Source: Cyanobacteria bacterium TGS_CYA1
GTDB lineage: Bacteria > Cyanobacteriota > Vampirovibrionia > Obscuribacterales > Obscuribacteraceae
NCBI GenBank assembly: GCA_026129135.1
Contig: JAHCIQ010000002.1
Coordinates: forward strand, 310,001-374,000
Reading direction: 5' to 3'
Length of the DNA stretch: 64,000 nt
Shown: one piece after another, positions 58,882 to 64,000 of the stretch
Numbering within the stretch: position 1 is the first letter of the stretch
How the letters are laid out: each line of letters starts with the position of its first letter
Program-made: the position numbers and the translations under genes
The notes under the pieces: model-generated
What the model was told of the DNA's origin: nothing
The model's input: the letters and a program-made list of their open reading frames with translations, nothing else
Databases searched by the model: none

Positions 58882-60012
58882 TTGAATCTATACGAATACG
58901 AAGCCAAGCAATTGTTTGCAGAAGGCGGAATTGCGGTCCCTCCCTCAGCCAGAATCACTAAACCTGAAGACCTATCTAAAGTCCATTTAGGTTGGCCAGT
59001 CATATTGAAGTGTCAGGTGATGTCAGGCGGAAGAGGCAAAGCTGGCGGCATTCAGAAAGTGAAAACTCTGGAAGAAGGCAAAGAAGTTGCCAAGAAATTG
59101 CTTGCAATGACAATCAAAGATTCAAAAACGGAAAGTCTGTTAGTTGAACCGATAGTCAATTTCAAAAAAGAAATCTATTTGGCTGTAACCATCGACCGTG
59201 AACGTGGCTGCCCAATCTTCATCGCTGCAGCTGATGGCGGTATGGAAATCGAGTCTAACCCCAATGTTCAGACTGTGCCTATAACCTACCCCTTCCATCC
59301 TTATCAAGGACGAGCCCTTGCTCACTTGCTCGGACTCAAAGGTGCAGTATTTGCTAAAGTGGCAGACATCGCAGCTAAGCTTTACTTGTTGTTCGAAAAA
59401 TATGACTTAGACCTTGCTGAAATCAACCCGCTCTTTGTAACCGAAGGCGACGATGTAATTGCAGGCGACGGCAAAATCACTATCAACGATGACGCTATGG
59501 GTCGTCAAAAGAAATTTGACGGTTGGCAAGACAAACACCTGGTTGATCTACCTGTAAGAGAACGTCGCTCTAAAAAGGAAGGACTTAACCTTGTAGAGCT
59601 CGATGGCAATATCGGAATCATTTGTAATGGCGCAGGCTTGACCATGGCAACAATGGATATGGTCAAAAAATTCGGCGGCAACCCAGGCAACTTCCTTGAT
59701 GCTGGCGGTGGCTCCGACCAGGAAAAAACATTGACTGCAATCGAGATTGTGCATGACAACCCGAACTGCGACGTCATCCTATTAAATATCTTAGGCGGCA
59801 TCACTGCATGCGACGAAGTGGCAGGAGCCCTTGTCGAATTCATGAAACGCCACCCCAATAGAAAAATGATTGTACGTCTGAGAGGAAACAACCAGGACAA
59901 AGCAGAAAAAATGCTTGCTGAATCTGGTCTCAAACTCTACCCAGACATCGAAGACGCGGTAAAAGCGGCTGTTGAAGCAGCAAAAACCAAACAGCCAGTA
60001 GCTGCCCGCTAG
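58882..60012 (+). CDS. sucC: succinyl-CoA ligase beta subunit
   Basis: 376-aa SucC, with the ATP-grasp N-terminal domain ([16 protein letters not shown], then [18 protein letters not shown]) and a CoA-ligase C-terminal domain ([30 protein letters not shown]). It starts at TTG 58882 with GAGAGGAAA 6 nt upstream. It forms the succinyl-CoA:succinate step of the TCA cycle with SucD, 26 bp downstream. The first domain sequence and length are close to the usual 380-390 aa. Confidence 0.95.
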   Translation: MNLYEYEAKQLFAEGGIAVPPSARITKPEDLSKVHLGWPVILKCQVMSGGRGKAGGIQKVKTLEEGKEVAKKLLAMTIKDSKTESLLVEPIVNFKKEIYLAVTIDRERGCPIFIAAADGGMEIESNPNVQTVPITYPFHPYQGRALAHLLGLKGAVFAKVADIAAKLYLLFEKYDLDLAEINPLFVTEGDDVIAGDGKITINDDAMGRQKKFDGWQDKHLVDLPVRERRSKKEGLNLVELDGNIGIICNGAGLTMATMDMVKKFGGNPGNFLDAGGGSDQEKTLTAIEIVHDNPNCDVILLNILGGITACDEVAGALVEFMKRHPNRKMIVRLRGNNQDKAEKMLAESGLKLYPDIEDAVKAAVEAAKTKQPVAAR

Positions 60013-60038
60013 TACTTTTCATTCAGGAGAAAACAAAA

Positions 60039-60920
60039 GTGATTCTTTTAGACAAAAACACAAAAGTAGTTGTACAGGGCGCCACCGGCAAAATGGGCTC
60101 CTCGCACACCAAACGTATGATTGAATACGGAACCAAAATCGTTGCTGGCGTAACACCAGGCAAAGGCGGCACCACCGTTCACGGTTTGCCAGTCTATGAC
60201 TCGGTCAAAGAAGCTGTCGAAAAAACAGGCGCTACCTGCTCTGTCATTTTCGTTCCACCTTACGGCTCGCTCGATGCTGGATTTGAAGCAGTCGATGCTG
60301 GAATCGATTTGATTGTTTTGATTACCGAAGGCATTCCTCCCCAAGATACCGCCAAACTGGTGGCACACGTCAAAGCTAACGGCGTCAAAATGGTTGGACC
60401 AAACTGCCCAGGCGTTATCACCCCTGGTGAATCGCTTGTAGGAATTCTTCCTGGCTCAATCTTCAAACCAGGCGCAACCGGCATGGTAAGCCGTTCTGGA
60501 ACCCTGACCTACGAAATCGCACTTGCCCTTACCGAAGCTGGTATCGGTCAGTCGACATGCGTAGGAATTGGTGGCGACCCAGTAAAAGGCACTGGCTATC
60601 AAGAACCACTGCAAATGTTCAACGACGATCCAAAAACCGAAGTTATCGTGATGATTGGTGAAATCGGTGGAACCGCAGAAGAAGAAGCTGCTGAATTCAT
60701 CAAGAAGAACGTCAAAAAACCTGTAATCGGTTTCATCGCAGGTGTCACCGCACCTCCTGGAAAACGTATGGGTCATGCTGGCGCTATCATTTCTGGTGGC
60801 AAAGGCACTGCTGAATCCAAAATGAAATCTTTTGAGAAAAATGGCATCAAAGTGGCCATGACACCAAAAGAAGTAGCTAAGCTCGTTGGCGAGTGCCTGA
60901 AGACACCAGCCAAAGCGTAG
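60039..60920 (+). CDS. sucD: succinyl-CoA ligase alpha subunit
   Basis: 293-aa SucD. The CoA-binding N-domain has [21 protein letters not shown] and GTPGKGG-like [19 protein letters not shown]. The phosphohistidine loop is [22 protein letters not shown], with His246 as the phosphorylated residue. It starts at GTG 60039 with CAGGAG 9 nt upstream. Paired with sucC, it makes ATP or GTP from succinyl-CoA and links to the methylmalonyl-CoA mutase subunit at 38590 as the downstream step of propionate-type metabolism. Confidence 0.95.
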   Translation: MILLDKNTKVVVQGATGKMGSSHTKRMIEYGTKIVAGVTPGKGGTTVHGLPVYDSVKEAVEKTGATCSVIFVPPYGSLDAGFEAVDAGIDLIVLITEGIPPQDTAKLVAHVKANGVKMVGPNCPGVITPGESLVGILPGSIFKPGATGMVSRSGTLTYEIALALTEAGIGQSTCVGIGGDPVKGTGYQEPLQMFNDDPKTEVIVMIGEIGGTAEEEAAEFIKKNVKKPVIGFIAGVTAPPGKRMGHAGAIISGGKGTAESKMKSFEKNGIKVAMTPKEVAKLVGECLKTPAKA

Positions 60921-60961
60921 TTAGATAACACATGAACTTAAAGAAAGAGAGGCTATTCGCG

Positions 60962-61822
60962 ATGCGTGGTGTTTCTCTTTCTTTTTTGTTTTTGACATTG
61001 ACTTCAATTCTTCTTTCAACAGATCATCTTCCGGCATCCGCAGCCGATTCTGCCAAAGAATTATTCGTGCAAGCGGACAATATAGAACACGCTCAAGGTG
61101 CACAGCGAAATTATAAGAAGGCTATCGAGTTATACAAAAAGGCTGTGGCTGCCGGAAGCATTGATGCAATGTATCCTTTAGCGGCCCTTCAAAGCGAAGG
61201 TTTAGATCCTACTTCATCGCCAGTAAATGGAATTGCACTGATGCAAAAAGCTGCAAAGCTAGGAAACGCCAAAGCGCAGTTTTCCATGGGCATCGCTTCG
61301 CTTTATGGATTTGGTATCAATAAAGACTATGCCAAAGCCTTGAAATATTTCGAAGACGCAGCCAAAGAAAAAAATGGCGATGCACTTTTGCTACTTTCAC
61401 ATATGTATGAAAGCGGCATAGGTACTGCAAAAAATCCAGCTAAGGCAAAAGCGTTTTTAAAACTGGCCAATATACATGGGTGCGCACGTGGCGAATGCGC
61501 AATTGCTGGTTTTTATTTAAATGGTGTCACTGTGACACAAAGTGACGAAAAAGCTTTTTACTGGTTTACTCAATCGGCAGCGCATGGAAATTCTCGTGCC
61601 ATGAATGATTTGGCTGGATTATATGCCGATGGAAGAGGCACAAAAGCAGACTCTAAAAAGGCGATTGAACTATATTTGAAAGCAGACAAAAATGGATCGT
61701 CTGCAGCCAAAGCCAAACTTGCAGATCGTTATGCAACAGGCAAAGGCATCGAGAAAAATCCTCAGAAAGCAAAAGCTTTATATGCTGAATTAGCTAAAAT
61801 GGGTCATCCCGCCGGGCACTAA
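60962..61822 (+). CDS. secreted Sel1-repeat protein
   Basis: 286-aa protein. ATG 60962 (with AGAGAGG 9 nt upstream) is followed by a signal peptide (residues about 1-28, ending LPASA). The mature protein is built from about six Sel1-like repeats (AMYPLAALQSEGLD, AQFSMGIASLYGFGINKDYAKAL, GDALLLLSHMYESGIGTAKNPAKA, AKAKLADRYATGKGIEKNPQKA). Sel1 repeats are TPR-like scaffolds. An in-frame ATG at 60932 is possible. It follows sucD by 41 nt and may be cotranscribed. Confidence 0.85.
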   Translation: MRGVSLSFLFLTLTSILLSTDHLPASAADSAKELFVQADNIEHAQGAQRNYKKAIELYKKAVAAGSIDAMYPLAALQSEGLDPTSSPVNGIALMQKAAKLGNAKAQFSMGIASLYGFGINKDYAKALKYFEDAAKEKNGDALLLLSHMYESGIGTAKNPAKAKAFLKLANIHGCARGECAIAGFYLNGVTVTQSDEKAFYWFTQSAAHGNSRAMNDLAGLYADGRGTKADSKKAIELYLKADKNGSSAAKAKLADRYATGKGIEKNPQKAKALYAELAKMGHPAGH

Positions 61823-61838
61823 GTGGTGGTACTAAAAT

Positions 61839-63620
61839 CTAATACAGGTCTTCAGACTTTTCGACAGGTGCCAAGCCGTTTTTAAACTTTGTCGATCGTC
61901 CTTTGAATTGAAGCACTAACTTACCAGTGGTATCAATAAAGCCACCAATGTCTTCTGTAATTTTAACGTATGCAAGACCTTCATGAAAATCTCCAACTTC
62001 AGAATATTTAGGTGAAATCACCATTTTTCCATTTTTATCTATAAATCCAAAAAGCTGACTGCAACCTCTTAATGTATCCCTAGTTTCAGGATCCAAGGAA
62101 ACGGCTGCTAAACCCTCGCTGAATGATCTCGCCTTGAAATAATTAGCTCTAATAACCAGTTTGCCCGTGGTATCAACATAACCACATCTGCCTTTTAGAT
62201 GAACTAAAAGTCTTTGATCAGAAAACTGGTGTGTTTCTTCGCCAGGGTTACTCGACGAAGAACCCACCGAAACTGTATTGTAACCACTTAAAGCTCCTGC
62301 CAAAAAATTTGTATTTGATTGAAAACTGTAATCAAACTGATTTTCAAAATATTCACCATTTGTATCGAACTTTGATTTCAAACTGTTCAAATCAAAGACT
62401 TTATTGCCTTTAGTATCAATGTAATACTCATGCAGACGATGAATAGGAGTCTCCAAATTTACAACCCGAGCCAATCCGTCAGAGAATGACTCTCCTCCGT
62501 CATATTTAGGCAGGATAACAAACTTGCCCGATTTATTTATATAACCTGTTTTGTGATTAATTGAAACCGCAGCAAGTCCATTGTGAAAACAGAGAGCTTC
62601 GTCAAACTGCGGTTGAATAACCAGCTTATTTTCTTTATTGATAAAGCCCCATTTGGTTTCTATTAGTACAGGCGCAAGTCCTTCATTGAACCATAATGCA
62701 GATGTGTATACAGGCTCAATCACAATTTTGCATTTGGGATCCATAAAACCCCAGTACTTGTTAATTTCTGCAGGAGCAAGCCCTTCTGAAAATCGCAAAA
62801 CATTCGTGCATCTTGCAGCGTCGCGTGCTTTCTGCATAAAATTAAAGAACTGTTTGGGCTGTTGATTTGAGAAAGCCTCCGCATAGTTTTCATAATCGAA
62901 AACATTAGTCTCATTGTTTAAATGAAAATTGCCTGAACGATCTAGAAATCCTTTGGCATTGGCATTTTGTTGACTAACAATTGTTCGTCCAAAATAGAAG
63001 ATTCTATTGAACATATACTGAAGTGCAGAAGTATATTCTGAAAAATTACGGATTATGTGCTCAGGCACACCATGCTCAGGATAAGCATCCGGGTCCATAG
63101 CAGATAGTTTTTTGTAGCATAATTCTTTTTCTGCACCAGCGGTAAGCAGGTCATGCAATGTTTCCATGGCAAATTGACAATTTGGATACTCTTTTACAAA
63201 CTCTTTGAGTGCCTTCATATAGGCGGTGTTTTCACCTTGGTTTTGATTGACCAATAATTTTTCAACCTTACACCACAAAGCGAACTGTTTTTCAGAAAAG
63301 AGCTGGTATTTTTCTAGTTTAGAAGCCTCTCTTTCAAGTAATGTGTCCGGTGCCAATTTCCTGACTTTAGCAAGACATTTTGCAGCCTCTTTGTGGTTCC
63401 AATTCGCTAAGTATTTTTCAGCAAGTTGCAAATACTCGCCAGCATACAGGTTTTCGGGTGTATATTTTGGCAGAGGCCAGTTACTTAACTGCTCAGTATG
63501 TGAAAAAGAGTCGTTAGCAGTGTAGAAACGGTGAATTCGCGAATTTGCCACTTGAGGTAACGTAACGCCGATCACAGTCGTCGCCAAAAGAATAGTCAGA
63601 GCTCTTTTAACCGGTCTCAT
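61839..63620 (-). CDS. secreted WG-repeat protein
   Basis: 593-aa protein. Start at ATG 63620 gives a signal peptide ending PQVANS. Residues about 40-200 are helical (TPR-like, EAAKCLAKVRKLAPD). The C-terminal half contains six or more WG (Trp-Gly) repeats, each with a YWGFMD / WGFINKENKLVI / GYINKSGKFVI core, followed by SFSDGLA-type loops. WG repeats form beta-propeller-like structures for protein contacts. It is convergent with the Sel1 gene. Function unknown. Confidence 0.82.
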   Translation of the reverse strand: MRPVKRALTILLATTVIGVTLPQVANSRIHRFYTANDSFSHTEQLSNWPLPKYTPENLYAGEYLQLAEKYLANWNHKEAAKCLAKVRKLAPDTLLEREASKLEKYQLFSEKQFALWCKVEKLLVNQNQGENTAYMKALKEFVKEYPNCQFAMETLHDLLTAGAEKELCYKKLSAMDPDAYPEHGVPEHIIRNFSEYTSALQYMFNRIFYFGRTIVSQQNANAKGFLDRSGNFHLNNETNVFDYENYAEAFSNQQPKQFFNFMQKARDAARCTNVLRFSEGLAPAEINKYWGFMDPKCKIVIEPVYTSALWFNEGLAPVLIETKWGFINKENKLVIQPQFDEALCFHNGLAAVSINHKTGYINKSGKFVILPKYDGGESFSDGLARVVNLETPIHRLHEYYIDTKGNKVFDLNSLKSKFDTNGEYFENQFDYSFQSNTNFLAGALSGYNTVSVGSSSSNPGEETHQFSDQRLLVHLKGRCGYVDTTGKLVIRANYFKARSFSEGLAAVSLDPETRDTLRGCSQLFGFIDKNGKMVISPKYSEVGDFHEGLAYVKITEDIGGFIDTTGKLVLQFKGRSTKFKNGLAPVEKSEDLY

Positions 63621-63712
63621 AGATTCACAGTAACACAGGTTTGTAAGAAACTTGCAAGGTCCCCAAGAATTCATCAAAATGCGATAGAAAGGCGCAAGGG
63701 GGAAGAGAATTT

Positions 63713-64000
63713 TTGGTTCCTATCAAGCGTAATATCAAAAAGGAATTTGTACTTCCTGGGGATATTGGCTTGACAAAAATATACGTAATAGCGGATAATC
63801 CCAACAGGATAAAACCCATAAACCGGCTTGGCAATTCAAAGCAAACTATCCGAGAATTTCCTGAAGCTGAAAAACGAATCGCAGGCAAGCAATTGCTGCG
63901 AGTCCAGAAGAACATGATGCCTAATGACTGGAAGCCGATGGGAACTATAGGACCAGGGGTGGTCGAGATAAGAATTCACGCAGCCGGAGAATATCGAGTG
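63713..64000 (+). CDS. Gp49/RelE-type toxin, 5' part (runs off the window)
   Basis: An uninterrupted 96-codon frame from TTG 63713 to the window end. The later part (GNSKQTIREFPEAEKRIAGKQ, then MPNDWKPMGTIGPGVVEIRI and AAGEYRV) closely matches, from memory, phage-derived Gp49-like/HigB-type RelE-superfamily toxins (F-PE--R---G--L--VQ--L-P-DWKPM--IG-GV-EIRI---G-YRV). These are ribosome-dependent mRNA endonucleases. The C-terminus and the expected HigA-type antitoxin would lie beyond 64000. Either TTG (63713 or 63770) could be the start. Confidence 0.72.
   Translation, partial: MVPIKRNIKKEFVLPGDIGLTKIYVIADNPNRIKPINRLGNSKQTIREFPEAEKRIAGKQLLRVQKNMMPNDWKPMGTIGPGVVEIRIHAAGEYRV

Overview
The window is bacterial, with dense head-to-tail genes, many 1-14 nt start/stop overlaps and moderate GC. 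Many predicted secreted TPR, Sel1 and WG-repeat proteins occur next to ordinary housekeeping genes (metK, sucCD, miaB, ribD, pfk, acpS, folK) and an RRM-type RNA-binding protein of the kind common in Cyanobacteria. From memory this mixture is most like a non-photosynthetic cyanobacterial relative (Melainabacteria/Obscuribacter-like). That is an inference; no rRNA or marker phylogeny is available here.

Positions 1-9400 are an accessory defence island. It starts with the C-terminus of an AbiEi-type antitoxin followed by a toxin (AbiEii) that survives only as a stub. Next come an unrecognised gene with an R-x4-H (HEPN-like) motif, a secreted beta-rich protein, and a decayed second copy of the R-x4-H gene. 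An overlapping ATPase + unknown-partner pair (2846-5735) and a convergent Gabija-like pair (OLD-family nuclease + UvrD helicase, 5814-9392) follow. The island ends at the 3' side of a tRNA-Val(UAC) gene, a classical integration boundary.

Positions 9600-19300 hold two small secreted/TPR proteins and then an unusual minus-strand polycistron. A putative sugar O-methyltransferase is followed by eight tightly overlapping genes that alternate TPR proteins with two lethal-factor-like HExxH metallopeptidases, one of them interrupted by a single in-frame stop. 19446-36250 contains a membrane-embedded spermidine-synthase-like protein, a Fur/Zur-MerC pair, and a patatin-Yip1-OppD cluster. It continues with Nnr, two LD-carboxypeptidase paralogues (one lacking its catalytic residues), and an acyl-CoA dehydrogenase/prenyl-synthase/DUF212 operon. 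A single-chain tandem ribbon-helix-helix protein and small membrane proteins complete this stretch.

Positions 36250-49900 carry a 2-oxoacid decarboxylase, a B12-binding mutase subunit and a MazF-like protein. Then comes an ECF sigma / triple-zinc-finger anti-sigma / Spy-like / folK / acpS operon, followed by metK. An operon of an FHA-cyclase, NagZ-like hydrolase, mini membrane protein and predicted pseudokinase suggests cell-envelope signalling. 49900-64000 has an RHH regulator with a regular 21-bp operator-like array, a fatty-acid desaturase and secreted proteins. After these come sua5-miaB, ribD-pfk (with pyrophosphate-type residues), sucCD, a Sel1 protein, a WG-repeat protein and the 5' part of a Gp49/RelE-type toxin running off the end.

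Points that merit a second look are the ATPase/unknown pair, the TPR-metallopeptidase polycistron, the degenerate enzymes (LD-carboxypeptidase, HPPK, kinase), the 21-bp operator array and a family of intergenic hairpins.
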